NCBI GenBank assembly: GCA_013398015.1
Contig: VZRR01002171.1
Location: forward strand, 248,001-312,000
Direction of reading: 5' to 3'
Source of the DNA: Oreocharis arfaki
Lineage: Eukaryota; Chordata; Aves; Passeriformes; Paramythiidae
DNA length: 64,000 nucleotides
Shown: positions 1 through 13,842 of the stretch, piece by piece
Layout of the letters: the number at the start of each line of letters is the position of its first letter
How positions within the stretch are numbered: position 1 is the first letter of the stretch
Program-made: the position numbers and the translations under genes
The notes under the pieces: model-generated
The model's database searches: none
What the model saw: the letters and a program-made list of their open reading frames with translations, nothing else
Told to the model about the DNA's origin: nothing

Positions 1-2167
1 CTACCATGCTTTCAAGCAAAGTAAGTCTGTGTCTGTTTTCGTCAAACTATTTGTTATGCTTTTTGCTGTCAACTTTGGTTTCTGGGTTCCGAGGACAGCT
101 GAAAGGCTTGGGTTTTGTTATTTAAGTGCTACTTTCCTTTGGGGGTCAAACAAAACCAAAAAACTACCCAAGCAATCTTGTAATAAACTGATGAGCATGC
201 AAACAAGCCAGGGTTTCAAATCAATGCTGGGTAACCTTGGACAGAAGGAAGCAAGTGTTCCTGTAATTAAGAAATATTGGAAGTTTATCTGACATAAATT
301 ATAAAAAAATCTGCATAATTGCTTAGTGATTTTTCAGGGAGAGCAGTGCAGAAAAAACTCTGAATTCAGAGAAGGATATGTTCCTAGAACAAAAACCTTT
401 TTAATCCTAACTTCTTAATGTAGTTAGGAATTCTGTAATAAGGCTTTGGAATAGAATAAGAGGCAAAGGGATGATGATGCATCAACAAGAAGTAACGTAG
501 AACTGTGTAATGCATATGTTTCAATTATGTAATTTCTGTGGATGGAATTTAGAGAAAATGTATGATCCTTTTTAGCATAGCTGAAATATATTTTAGGAGC
601 TTAGAGAAAAGAATGAACAGGTGAAGCTAGGAGTTCTCTTGAAAAATGAGAAAATGGCCCACTTTTTTTAACAGTGGTGGCAGATAAAAAGATTGCTATA
701 AACTGCCAGCTGTGTAAACTTAGGTGCTTCAGTTACATTTTTCTGTAAGTAAACAAAAAAAGTCTTTTTACCCTCAGTAAAAAGAAATGCAGCTTAGTGC
801 CCCTGCTGTTGTAGGTTTGATTCAGAAATTTTGTATTGAAACCTTTTAACACTATCATTATATGACAGTCCAAAGTAAGGGCAAAAGTACAAACAAATGT
901 ATTCAGTTTCTTTAAAACAGTAGCTGAGAAACTTCTATTAAATATCTCTGAATTGAAGACATGTGTTGCTTGTTTTTTACCTGTTAGTTTTTTCATTAAT
1001 AGGATCCAGGATGTCTTGCAGACATTTTGTGCATGTTTCTGGAAGTCATTGCTTTAATACTCGGGTTACTGAGGGATGGAATTATTTCAGGAATCATCTT
1101 GTGAAATTTTGAATTGAGTTCTGGGATCGGAAGACGAAATGCTACTGCTGTCTACTATCTGTTTGTATCTAGAACAATATAAAACATCTATGGGTTATTT
1201 ATGATGCATAGTTCAGTAAAGGCTCAGAAAGTAGTATGCTGTGTTACTGTACAGTAGAATCATAACTGTCCAACAGCTTCAGTCACACTTCTTTTAAAAT
1301 ACATTCTGTAAGGTAAAGTGCAGAAAGAACTTGGACTTACCTTGACTTCCATAACCTTCATTCTTTTCAATGCAAATTAAGAAAAGTCTCTTCTTTCCAA
1401 GAGTTACCTCAAGTTTTACTTCTTGTTAAGGCTGGCTGTGTTGGATTATTAAACTGACAAAGACTAGAAGAGCATTACTTGAAAAGTAAGAGAATTGCTA
1501 GGGAGATCTGGGTTTCTTGATGTGAAACATGCAGGTATTTATACTGACAGAGTGGCTGAGGCTTGCTGTTTCAACAGATTCCTTCTCAGAGCTATCAGCA
1601 GTAGGAACAGTAAGAGTACAGTGCTGTATTTTACCAGTCACACTTACTTAAACTGCTGTGAGGTGTGTCACACTTAGAACAGACTGTATAGCTCTTAGCT
1701 GTTACTTGAGTGCTTAATTTAAGTATGGTTTTATTTCTCAAATACAGCATAGTTATGTACCACTGTCTTGTATGTTCATTGCATGCTGCAGTTAAAGATT
1801 GTGCAGTGTTGCTTACATCGTTATGTTTTACACTTCGAGTTTGGAAGATGGTTTTTCTAGTTGTAGGATGGGATTTTTGAAATGCCCAAAATTTAATAGT
1901 GTGGTGTTTCAGCAAAACAGTGATTGTGTTCATGGTATGTTGGTGAGGGGAAAAAACCCTGATTTTCCTCTGTCCTGACCACCTGCTTCCTGAATAGAAA
2001 AGTTTTGGCAAGTTACCTAGTGCAAGAAATCGACTGAATAAACCAAGAGCTGTTACCGTTGATAAAAGTTGATGGGTATTTTTTTCTGGTTCATCTGACT
2101 GATGAATTGGTTAGTTGCTATTTTATTTACTTGTTCTAATTTTGATTCATGTTTTCTAATGTTGCAG
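1..2167 (+). other. DHX15: DHX15 intron, 3' part (upstream end outside window)
   Basis: This AT-rich stretch ends in a pyrimidine-rich tract and a TGCAG acceptor directly before the first DHX15 exon. I see no coding exon, no RNA gene and no confidently recognisable repeat in it. Scattered short open frames on both strands have no protein-like composition or splice context. Confidence 0.8.
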
Positions 2168-2358
2168 ATCATGAGTCGGTTCAGTGGTGTTATGACAACT
2201 TCATTAACTACAGGTCCCTGATGTCTGCAGACAATGTACGCCAACAGCTGTCACGAATCATGGATAGATTTAATTTGCCTCGTAGAAGCACAGATTTTAC
2301 CAGCCGAGACTATTACATCAACATAAGAAAGGCATTAGTTACTGGGTATTTTATGCAG
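2168..2358 (+). CDS. DHX15: DHX15 coding exon (third from last)
   Basis: This exon encodes part of DHX15 (Prp43 orthologue), the DEAH-box ATP-dependent RNA helicase that takes apart the spliceosome and intron lariat and also works in ribosome biogenesis. The exon is 191 bp. It opens with the last two bases of a split codon (N in other vertebrates), then reads HESVQWCYDNF, an RQQLSRIMDRF segment and DYYINIRKALVTGYFMQ. This appears identical to the vertebrate protein I know. Assuming the usual 795-residue length, it covers about residues 637-700, the end of the helicase-associated (ratchet) region leading into the OB fold. The acceptor is TTGCAG and the donor is CAG|GTATGT, so the exon begins in phase 1 and ends in phase 0. 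The helicase core exons lie upstream of the window. Confidence 0.97.
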
Positions 2359-5300
2359 GTATGTGTGTATTCTCATAGGGAACTTAGTTCAGTGTTTATG
2401 TGGCTCATAATGTTAGCATGGTTGTTAGAATTTACTAAAGCTTAATAAAAGTTACTTAAATTATACATAGCTAACTATATTGCCACCTAGTCTTGGTCAG
2501 GTTGCGAGGTGGTGACTCAAGTATCATGTTCTTTATGGAAAAAAAGTAGGCAATCTTACTTACTTAATATCTTGGTGTATCAAAATCTCGTTTCTGGCAT
2601 AACCATTCAGGAAATAACTGCAGGATATGTAGTTCTAAACTTATTTGTAATCTGATACCAAAAGGGGAAGTACAGTGGTATATAAATATGAAAAACACAT
2701 GATCTTTACAGAAAGGTGATTTTCTTCTGTATATTTTTCCATATTTTTATTTCACTTTCCAATTACATGAGTCAGATACTGGAGCAGTTCTGTAGTCTCA
2801 AGATGTGTATTGTTTGAAATTTTGAATATTGTTTGTTAATTTGCCACTTGAGCCAGGATGCTATGGAAGCCAGTCTCCACTGCTGCCACCTGCATGCTGT
2901 GCATTTCAGGTTAAGCATGCCCCAGGCAAGCTGCTTGGGTTTTTGTTTGTTATTTTTTTGTTTGATTTTGGTTTACTTTTTGGTTTTTTTTCCCCTTAGT
3001 CACATCATGGTGTGCTTTTCTCTTCAACATTCATCCTTAGGACTACTAGAGTCTCTTTGCTGGCTCTTGCAGACACAGAGTGCTAATCGTCATCGTCATT
3101 GACTCTGGACTGTTGTGATAACGCTTTTCCCAGCACAAATGCATTTTGACACATCTCTGCTAGAGCCTAATACCTCGCTTCTGGAGAGCACAATCTTGTT
3201 ATCTCTAAGAGGCTGACCAGTGCCCATGGCATTTTCTGATTTTTCCCTTGGGCTGTGCTCTCATGGCGTTTGAACACAAACACTTGCCAGGTGGTCAGCA
3301 CTGTGCAGGTGAGGATGGCACAGGCCTGACAAGCGCTGCACTTACACACCCGAACTGGGGCACAGACTTGGGCACCATCCTTAAGCCGCCCCCACCTAGT
3401 GCTGTCTCCAGGGCTCAGCCAGCCAGTCTGCAGCAGAAACATGTTCCTGGGTTTTCAGAGTACAGAAATACCAATGTTAGCAACTGCATTTCACTGTAAT
3501 GCAAATGGGAGATTATGGCTGTTGGCTGCTTTTAAAAATTAAAATGGTTCTAAAGCCTTATTTGCTGTAACCTTTCAGACAAGCAGGCTGTAACTGTGTT
3601 CAGTCCTTGAATTTGGGACATGTTTTCTGCATATTTCTTGGCAAATGCTTCAGAACACATTCTCACCTACACCTTTAATTCTGTACATGTTTTGAAAGAC
3701 AAAGAACAGTTCTGCCCAGCATTTCGTTTTGGGCCCCAGACAGGTCTGAGTGCCACAGCTGCACTTTTGTTTGGCACCATACCCCATGCCTTCTTTCACT
3801 TAATTGGACCTGTGGGGAGCTCATGTACTTGGAAGTTGTTGTGCTGTCAGTTTGTTTTATGTTACTCGGAGTGAAACTCTTCCTCTCATTGGTGTTTTCC
3901 TATTAGAAAACACCTATTCCCATGGATGGGGAGCTGCACCAGTGTTGGTGCAAGTAGAATTTTGGTCTCTGTGTCTTAGAAGTTAAAAGACCTGACTAAG
4001 TAATTTTGCTGTGAATAGAGTTGTAAGTAGGCTTATGCAGATGGAAAAATTAAAGCCTGTCTAGAAGTCTCCTTGGGCTTCCTCGGTCAATAGGTTGTTT
4101 ATCACCTCCCTCACCCAAAATGCCTAATCGAATTTTTGGGGTTTACCAAGAGATAGCTGCATCAGACCTTTTGCAACTATTTGGAGTGGAAGCCATTTCA
4201 GCAGTTACTCTCCTGCTTTAAAGTGTTTCAGACCATTTTAGTTTAAGTTTCTTCAACTCTTTAAACCTCCATTATCATGTGATACCTATTTGACCTTGAC
4301 TCTGAACCTTCTGTGATGAATTCCACATTGCTTTAAGTAACCTTCAGTAGAAAATTTTTAAATACTCAGATGTTATTTACCAGCAGCTGAAGTACTTAAA
4401 ATTGTAGTCTGTGTACGCATTATACCCTCTCCAAGCCAGTATTCAAGCTGTAGCATTTGGGGGCTCCTGTTCAGAAAACCTTAGTAATAAAATGCATATA
4501 TCATCCTTTGTCCTTTAATACAGAACATGTGTGGAATTCCAAGTGTGGGCACTTGAAAAATGTGTGCATGTACTGTAGATAGCTTCTTCATGAAAAGTAC
4601 TAAGGTCTATGGACGACACATGGCAGAAGTTGATGCTTCAAACTTTCTAAATTTGAAAAGGTAGTATGAAGTGGAGAAAGCAGTAGCAGCCATTGTCCTG
4701 AAATAGTTCTCATTTGCTGCATTGTTTTATACTTCAGTAATTGTCTACTGTCCTAAAACCGGTCAAAAAATTTCATTGTAGAATTTTCTCTACTAATCAA
4801 GACCTCTGGTTTATGTCAGACAGTATAGGCTTGTACTGACTATTGTAATTATACTGGTTATGTAATGAGTACTAAGTACTGTATGTTCACCTGCCTTCAA
4901 TTGTGTGTCAGAGACAGATAAATGTGGAATTTCTGCTGGTGATGATTCATTTCTTTATCCTTCATATTTAAATGCAAATTTGAATTCCAGTAGATCTGCC
5001 ATAGACAAGCAAAATGAATAGTAAAATAATTTAAAACTGTCAATAGTTCTGTATATAGTAAAACTTCTGGAAAGATAGATATTGACAAGAAGTTAAATGT
5101 CTTATAAAGTTTTTGTGCTGTGTCTCAGATTTCTTTTAGTTTTTATAATGCAAAACTTTTTTTAAGATAACTTTGTATATCACACATCAGTATATGTAAA
5201 ATACAGCAAAGATAATGCTTGCAAAAGGAGAAGTACTGATTTCTCAATGTTTTTTTTCTGGACATAGGCTGTCATAGAACAGGAGAGGAATTGGCATATT

Positions 5301-5385
5301 GTACAATTGTAACATACTTGTAATTTGGTAACTAAATTCAAGAACTAGGTATAGATTATTTCTCCTACTCTGTTAAGTAACTAAG

Positions 5386-5499
5386 CATACTTTATAGAAA
5401 CATCTAAATAGGATAAATACTGTAGCTTAGTGTTAGCTGGGGATCAAAGTCAGTCACAAGAATAGGTAACCCCTTAATGGAGGCTTATCCCTGATATCC
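5386..5499. repeat. Unidentified direct repeat, copy A
   Basis: This is the first of two roughly 105-bp blocks that align along their length at about 80% by eye. Shared landmarks in order are TAGAAACATCT, AGGATAAATACTG, CAGTCACAA, GTAACC and GGCTTATCCCTGATATC. The second copy lies 2.45 kb downstream in the same orientation. It resembles no CR1, SINE or LTR end that I know. Either a local duplication or two insertions of an old repeat family would fit. Confidence 0.7.
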
Positions 5500-5817
5500 A
5501 TTGAAAACTAAGCTTAGAATCTTTAAAGTGTTAATAGTAGCTGAAGTAACTGTGGTAAAGACTAAGCAAAAAATAGTTATACTACAGAAGGTAAGCTAAG
5601 GAAACAAAATTGAATAGGAAAAGGCAAGCAAATGACAGAATATCTTAAGGATGGATCATCTTCCTCTTAGTGACTTTGTTTTTTTACCAGTTGTCAAAAG
5701 TAGCCTAGGTTTTTATCATTGTATTTTCAGTCTAGTATTGAAGACAGAATAAGAACTGATAGTTGAAAATTTAAATCAGAATTTAAAGGTGGAAGCAACT
5801 CCTGGGGTGTTTTCAAA

Positions 5818-6402
5818 TCAAAGAATGGGTCTGGTAGGAAGGGATCACAATTGGATCATCTGATGCAACCTCTCTGCTCAGACAGAGTCATCCAAGAGCA
5901 CATGGCATAGGATTGTGTTCATACAGTTCTGGAATATCTCCAGTGAGGGAAACCACAAACTCTCTCGGTAGTCTCTTCCAGTGCTCTGTCACCGTATAGT
6001 CAAGAAGTTCTTCCTCCATGTTCAAATGGGACTTCAGTCAGTTTCTGGCTGTTGCTTCTTGTTGGCATCATGGAAAAGAGCCTGTCTCCATCCTGTCACC
6101 CTCTCTTCAGATACTGATAGGCAGTGATGAGGTCCCTCTTCTTGAGGCTGAACAGGCCCAGCTCCCTCAGCCTTTCCTCATAACAGAGGTGTTCCAGTCC
6201 CTTCATCATCTTTATAGCCCTTCTATGGGCCTGCTCCAGGAGCTCCATGTCTCTTTTGTACTGAGGAGCCCAGATCTGAACACTCCAGATGGACCTTACC
6301 AGGGCTGAGTAGAGGAGCAAGGGGCCCTCCCTCAACCTGCAGGCAATGCTCTTCCTAATGCACCCCAGGATACAACTGGCCCTCTTGGCCAGAAAGGTAT
6401 AC
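5818..6402 (-). mobile_element. CR1 LINE, 5'-truncated 3' end
   Basis: Read on the minus strand, this is the 3' part of a chicken-repeat-1 retrotransposon. A remnant of the C-terminal reverse-transcriptase ORF is open for 79 codons (6096-6335) and includes LRELGLFSLKKRDL, a hallmark of CR1 ORF2 C-termini. It is followed by the 3' UTR with the 'chance of TTCTTCCTCC' and 'CTCTGTCACC' blocks in reverse complement. It is 5'-truncated, as most CR1 copies are, and moderately diverged. It is inert within the DHX15 intron. Confidence 0.92.
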
Positions 6403-7449
6403 AGATCAAGCTTGGAATCTTTCTTGGTAGATGTGACTTAGTCAAACACAGGCTATATATATCATGGTCGCTACGAAGGATAAACTTAAATGACCAGTTC
6501 TGTACAGGAAGTTAGGTGTCAGATGATTTGCCATCTAATTAAAATCTCATTCCTGGTGCTACTCAGTCTTTGGTGCTTATTTCATATATGGAATTACGTG
6601 TATTTTGAAGTCTTCACATAATCAGGCTCCTACAATAATAGAATGGTAATAAAATAAACCTATGACACAAAGGTGGTCACTGGTGCATTTAATAGTATTC
6701 ATTTTGCTCTTTAGGAATGCAGAAGAATGGTGTAAAAGTTTTTAATAGATTCAGAAACACTCCTGTGTGTGCTGCAAGCAGAAATTTTGGAAATCCAGGC
6801 AACTGCCAGGGTTCCTTTGGTGCATGCTAGCATTCTTTTGTCAGAAAGAACAAGGAACAATCATTTCCCTAACTGTCTGTCAAGACTAGCATGCCACAAT
6901 GTGTAGCCTTAAATCTAAAAAGGCTGGATCTTGTGATACTGTTCCTGCTTTTGACCTTTAAGGTGCATTTGGATTTAGTGTTAATGTTTGACTGAAGACC
7001 CCTGATTTTGCCTTCTAGATTCAATGATGTAATAGCTAATAAATAAGCACAAACATACTTAAAATTTCAGAGGAGGGTGTGTAATTCTTAGTAAAATTGT
7101 GATGAGAACTTAAAGTAAAACATTTTCCTCTGGTGGTATGTGCCACTGTTTCCATATGGGTTTGTCATGTTCATAAAAGTGTTATAATTACCTCTAAATC
7201 ATCAGCCAGGTGGGCTTTCTGGGGCTGCAGAGTAATCTGTTGCTGAGATACATGGGCTGGCTTGGCACTTGACCATTTTTTTAGAGTCGTGTTCAGATAG
7301 CCTAATTTTTTGGTGATCTCGGGGTTCAGGTATGTTCTGTAGTATCTTGCTTGCTACCACTACGCATCAGAAAATGAACCCATTTCTTAGACATACTTTG
7401 TATGATCCTGTGGTTTCTGCAGAAGCTCATGCTCTTTATACTCTGAAAA

Positions 7450-7510
7450 ACATCACTGAATGGTTGAGGTGGAAGGGCCCTCTGGAGGACACCTGGTCCG
7501 ACCACCCCTG
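7450..7510 (-). mobile_element. CR1 LINE 3'-terminal fragment
   Basis: Only the last ~60 bp of a CR1 3' UTR remains. The plus strand reads AATGGTTGAGGTGGAAGGG, then CCTCTGGAGGACACCTGG, then TCCGACCACCCCTG, the reverse complement of the standard CR1 end. It stops abruptly on its inner side. Confidence 0.75.
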
Positions 7511-7849
7511 TATTTACGGGCACTGGTATTGCTTGCATGCCAGGGTTTCAAAGGAGCTACTTCCCATTTGTCCTTGTTTGCTCCCTTATGTCAGCCTTGG
7601 TGCTTGCCTGAGCCCGTTCTAAATTCTTTGAGCTCAGTGACCTAGCAGGCCACTAAAGGAGTGGAAGCAAGAATGGGCTCGGTCATCTGTGCTGGAATAG
7701 CACAGACCAGGAGTGAGCAGGAAAGTGCAGCAGTTGGCAGATCACCATGGCTTGCTGTGGAGCCATGGCTTCACTGTGTATTTCCCCATAGAGTTGCCAT
7801 CACTGACCCTGAAATTCTTTACCAAGGTGTGTGCCAACTAGCACACTTG

Positions 7850-7954
7850 GTAGAAACATCTGAAGAGGATAAATACTGCAGCTCACTGTTAGTTCAGGGT
7901 TGAAGCCAGTCACAATAGTATGTAACCACCTAAAGGTGGCTTATCCCTGATATC
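7850..7954. repeat. Unidentified direct repeat, copy B
   Basis: This is the second copy of the block at about 5386-5499, with the same landmarks in the same order. It contains a short palindrome, CCACCTAAAGGTGG, which is partly eroded in copy A. Identity fades on both sides, at roughly TAGAAACATCT on the left and GATATC on the right. Confidence 0.7.
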
Positions 7955-8959
7955 AGTAGTCTGAGGAAACATTTTCTTCATAATTGGGGTTATATTAAAT
8001 CTTGTCCTTCCCTGGAAATCAAGAGCTAACTGTACTTTTCTGTAGCATTTATTTTTCTTTGAGTATGCTTCAGAATTACACAAAGTCAATAAGAAACAAC
8101 TGTACCATTATAAATGACATGGAAAAGGAAATTGTTTTTGGGAAAGGTAGATTATAAGACTTCACTGTTTTAATAAACATGGGTGAGACTGAGGTGCTAA
8201 AGGTAAACTATTGAATTTAACAGCACACTTTTCTAGAATGAAACCTAAATAATGCATTGTTCTGTCCATTTTTAGGAAGAACTAAAACGGGTAAAACAGA
8301 TACTTTTGTATGCATATGTACTTTTGATCTGAAAAATAAAATTGATTTTTAAACAAAATTTCCTGTGAAAAAAATCATAATCCCACAGCAAGGTATGCTG
8401 TGTTTGTGCTAGGCCTGTGACAGATGAGTGTCTGGTCTAGTCTGGTTTGCACCTATACTGCTGTTTAATTTTACAGGTGGTGTACTGAGTTGAATAAAAT
8501 TAAGCCTAAATCATTACAGACAGTGTGCTGTTAATCTCTATGTAAAGGAACCTCTTTTGGCTTCCCAGACTTGAAATAAAATGTAATCTCTAAAACCCTG
8601 GGTGACAGAATTCGCAAACTATTGAAATACTTTGTTCTACTCCTAAAACATGTTCTGGATATTACTCTCAAAACATAAAAAAGAGAAGCAGACTTAAAGT
8701 AAGTAATTTTTTACTAAAGAGATACTCTGGCTTAACATTTGAGGTAGTTGTTGCTTTAGAAGTCCTGGGGTTTTAATCTAATAGGTGGAATTCTCTCTTG
8801 ACTAGGAAAGAAAAAAAGTGAAACACACCTAGGAATTCAAGAAAACAAGGAAGTACAGAGTCTATGTTAAAGGAAAACAGCTAATGATGATCTTATTAAA
8901 AAATGTGTCTTTTTGATGTCTTTCAGCCATTGCCCAACCTTTTTAATCTTTTTACTCGG

Positions 8960-8994
8960 TGTCTGTGTGTGTGTGTATGTATATATATATATAT
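8960..8994. repeat. Compound TG/TA microsatellite
   Basis: About 35 bp of TG repeats pass into a TA run. It is likely length-polymorphic and has no evident function. Confidence 0.9.
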
Positions 8995-9152
8995 AAAAAG
9001 AGGGGAGGTTATTTTCAATTAACTGGTATCAGAGGGTTAATTTTAGTTACTTGTTCTGTTAGATTAGCTGTTCATACAGAGGATATCATTCTAAGGATAG
9101 CTGTCTGCTTTACCAAATCTTAATGAGCTAGGTATCGGAGCATCTTGGCAAG

Positions 9153-9292
9153 GCAGGCATTATTCCCTTTCATGGAGCAAGAAGCTTAGTCAGAGGGAGG
9201 TTAATTGATTTTCACCAAGGTCACAGCACCAAGTGTGTTGCTGAACCTACATTTTCCAGCTCTGAAGCTTGTGCTGTAGCAAGACTTCTCTC
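9153..9292 (-). mobile_element. MIR-like ancient SINE fragment
   Basis: The plus strand carries GGCATTATTCCC, GGAGGTTAATTGATTTTCAC, CAAGGTCACAGCA and CTGTAGCAAGACTTCT in that order. This is the order of blocks in the reverse complement of a mammalian-type MIR consensus, whose core reads TGTGACCTTGG followed by CAAGTTACTTAACCTC. The fragment is heavily diverged, as expected for an element from the amniote ancestor. An older CORE-SINE relative is an alternative. Confidence 0.55.
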
Positions 9293-9716
9293 ATAAAAAG
9301 GATAACATTGTGGCTTACTGGTCCCACAGTGGCTTAGTGCTTGAAGCAGATGTCTGTAGTAGACCGCAGTTGACTTTGTGTGATGTTGCAGACCTGTCCA
9401 GTATATGTTCCCTTCCAATACTCTTTGTTTGCATTGCTGCTGTTCTAATAATTATTCTCTTTGGGTGATAATTATTTTTGTATGTTGCTTGAATTGTGTA
9501 TTAGAATATACACTTACCACGGCAGTTAGCAAAAACATCTGGCATCTTGATTGTGTCTATAAAAAAACATGAATACTTGAAGTGGTCAAGTAATGTGACA
9601 AATTTAGATGAGGTTTGAAAGTTGGGATAGTATGTTTTGTGTAGAATACTTAATCTGCTTGAAATGGCTTCATTTAAAAATTGCCTGTGTTAATGAAAGA
9701 ATGTCTTTTTATTTAG

Positions 9717-11228
<1,512 letters not shown>

Positions 11229-11680
11229 ATTTATGCTTTGAACTGAAGTTATTCAGAGGACAGCTTTAAGAGATGAAAGGATTCAAAGTTCAAGTTGTGC
11301 TCTTCACTTTGGTTCAATAATGGCCTTTATTTGAAAGCTTTTTAATTTTTCTTTACAGTAAATATTCCATTCTGATTTCATAAATTAAACATTTATGCCT
11401 CCCTTTTGTGTTGACACTGTAGCTCATACTGGAAAAGCTAATCAATGTTTTGCAGTTTATTGAAAGTAGTTCTATATATAACAATGTTATAAGCATTTCT
11501 TTAGAAATGGTTGAAAATGCTTCTAAAAATGTGATTATCGACCATGGTATGCATGATCGTTGTAATTGTTGACATTCCTTTTAGAAGTTGTGAAATGTTA
11601 CAACTTGTGCTTCTGTAGACACAATCTTCGGCTTCAGTACAAGGGTACTGACTTCAATAAAGTCTATTTATACTAATTCT
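11229..11680 (+). other. DHX15: DHX15 3' UTR
   Basis: The UTR is about 450 bp of AT-rich sequence after the TGA. It includes an ATTAAA hexamer at 11384-11389 that could serve a shorter form. The canonical AATAAA lies at 11656-11661 and is followed by a GT-rich tract. The 3' end is inferred from the hexamer, not observed. Confidence 0.75.
11656..11661 (+). terminator. DHX15: DHX15 polyadenylation signal AATAAA
   Basis: A canonical AATAAA lies 428 bp after the stop codon. A T/GT-rich stretch (GTCAGTATTTCTGTTGTTTT) begins about 30 bp downstream, as expected for a cleavage site near 11680. It is the strongest signal in the UTR. Confidence 0.75.
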
Positions 11681-12163
11681 GTGCCACAGTATGTCAGTAT
11701 TTCTGTTGTTTTGATTGAAATATGAGAAGCCCATTTAGTCTCCCATTAAACTGCTGTTTGATTGACATGGCAGTAGTTTAATATTTTAATATTTAAAGTG
11801 CAGATGTTTAAGCAGCACAATGATGACAAAATATGATGCATACAATGTTGATCCCTTGCAAACTTGTTAAAATTATTTAGGAAAAGTCAAAATGCATGCA
11901 GATGTGTTAGGAGAATGCTTTCTTCCAACATAGCCCTGAATGTTTCTCAGACAGAACTGTAGTAGCATGTCCTATAAAGTGAAGTATGTGTGGCCAGGTA
12001 GAAATTGCCCTGCTGGACAGTGTTCAGGTACTATTTAGGATCAACACAATAGCATAAGTGACACTGTATGTCAAATCACACTGCACCGTTGTAATTTTGT
12101 AGTGATTTTTTGTGAAGTAAGATTTGACAGCATAATCCCATGAGGAATTTATAGTAAAATTTG

Positions 12164-12597
12164 ATGAGAGGGCTGGAGCACCTCTCTTAGGAGGACAGGC
12201 TGAGAAAGTTGGTGTTGTTCAGCCTGGAGAAAAGAAAGAGGAGACCTTATTGTGGCCTTAAAATACCTCCGTAGGTTTTAGAAGAATGAGTGAGGCTTTT
12301 TACCAGGGCCTATGGTAAAAACTTTTACCAGTGACAGGACAAAGGGCAGTGGTTTTGCTCTGGCGGAGGGTAGATTGAGATTGGACATATGGAGGAAATT
12401 TGTCACTGTGAAGGTGGTGAGGCACTGCAGCAGATTGTCCAGGGAAGTTGTGGGTGCTCAATCCCTGGATTGTTCCAGGTCAAGTGGGGTGGAGCTTTGA
12501 GCAGCCTGGTCTAGAGGAAGGTGTCCTTGCCCGTGGCAGGAGGGTTGGAACTAGATGATCTTTAAGGTCTGGTTGAACCCAGACTATTCTGTGGTTT
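12164..12597 (+). mobile_element. CR1 LINE 3' end
   Basis: This is a plus-strand CR1 tail. Landmarks in order are TTGTTCAGCCTGGAGAA, GACAGGACAAAGGGCAGTGG, GTGAAGGTGGTGAGGCACTG, GGAGCTTTGAGCAGCCTGG, GGAACTAGATGATCTTTAAG and an ATTCTGTGGTTTAATG end. It is 5'-truncated and more diverged than the copy at 61236-61625. It has no coding capacity. Confidence 0.92.
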
Positions 12598-13750
12598 AAT
12601 GTCTTTGATCAGATTTCAGTTTTCCCCTCCCCCTAACACACTAAACTTTGGTCCCTCTGGCAGGTATCTGCTGGTTCAGCTCTTGCTGAAACTGGTTCTC
12701 TTAGGAAGAGCGCTGTGCTGTTGTCATGCTGGAAGGCTGAAGCAAAAATAGGTTACGTTTGTAGAGCTGGTAACTAACCTCAGACTAATTTTAAGCACTG
12801 ATGTTTGGGGTACCCTATCCTACTTTAAGTCATAGCAGTGGGCTATAAAATTACTTGGAATAATTTGAGGATTTTTTTTTCACTTCCAACTTTTTTTTAA
12901 ATTGCTGTTTATATGATGGGGAGTAGAGAAGCTTTGAAAACTTCGTTAGCAACTAAAATAGTAATAGTGAAGATAAAAATATCAGATGATTAAAATTTGA
13001 GTGGATTTATAATATGCAGTGGGTATTGGGAGTCTGTCTTGGGTTTGCTAAGTGAGAGAGTGGGAGATGAGTCTGGACTTTCCTGCCCTACCAAACCCTT
13101 TTAAGTAGGAAGGAAGAAAAGAGTTTCACTCTGCATAAAATGTTGAACTGGATTGTATTCTCTGACTGCAGTTAGAAGAGGTTTTAAATAAAACAGGGAT
13201 TCTGAACTTCTTAAGCAACTGGATTTCAAACTGGTATTCCTGAACATGCAAGTGGTGGTTTTGCAAATTCCTGCTCTAAGATGACTCAGCCTGGATATGT
13301 GGGGTTTCCTGATTACTTCGTTGTCCTCTATGTGGGGAGCAGAGGGGGCTGCTTTGTGCAGTGCTGAAAACTGGCTGCTCCCCAGGTAAGAATTTCTCCA
13401 GCATTTGCGTGCAGCCTTCAGCTGAACGGTGTAGAACCACCTTCTGCATGACTTTCCCTAGGTCTGGCAAGGGCCGCAGACAGTTCTCTCCTTGAAACGC
13501 CTCAGGGACCCCAGAACCAGCTGGCATCAGCTGCTGTAGCTTGGGTCCTTGGGGATGGGGGAGCAGATGGCTATGGCTGTGAGTGGAACTTGACACAGGA
13601 GAGACGTTGGCTTGTTTTTGGTGGTTTTCTTTTTCCTTGAATGGTCATACTCACAAGCTCAGCTTGGGCTGTGACAGCTGACCTGGGATCTTTTCACTCT
13701 GCTCTGCCTTTGCTACCAGGAATGCAAATACTGCTGGCCAAACTCATGTC

Positions 13751-13842
13751 CTCTGACAGCTGTGCAACCCTGCCACCTTCCAATTAAGCTAGTGACACCT
13801 GGGTTTAATTGGAAGGCTGGTGGTGTCCCAGCTGTCAGGGGA
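13751..13842. repeat. Imperfect 37-38 bp inverted repeat (hairpin)
   Basis: The left arm (13751-13787) and the reverse complement of the right arm (13805-13842) share CTGACAGCTG and CCTTCCAATTAA in the same order, with mismatches and small gaps between them. The 17-base loop is short, so the transcript of either strand could fold into a long hairpin. A small non-autonomous DNA transposon remnant or a chance fold-back are both possible. No flanking target duplication is evident. Confidence 0.7.

Larger units (their letters stand above)
2359..9716 (+). other. DHX15: DHX15 intron, 7.4 kb, with several repeats
   Basis: The intron runs from a GTATGT donor to a TTTATTTAG acceptor. It contains a minus-strand CR1 (5818-6402), a short CR1 tail (7450-7510), two copies of an unidentified direct repeat (about 5386-5499 and 7850-7954), a TG/TA microsatellite (8960-8994) and a MIR-like fragment (9153-9292). 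A more GC-rich patch at about 3160-3450 has no feature I can name. No extra coding exon is apparent. Confidence 0.85.

Noticed and set aside
1631..2011. Minus-strand frame of 126 codons in the DHX15 intron
   Set aside because: It is antisense to an intron, with no promoter, splice or domain evidence. Its length is within chance for this window.
13276..13596. Minus-strand frame of 106 codons in a GC-richer intergenic patch
   Set aside because: Higher GC lengthens chance frames. The peptide has no recognisable domain and no splice sites frame it.
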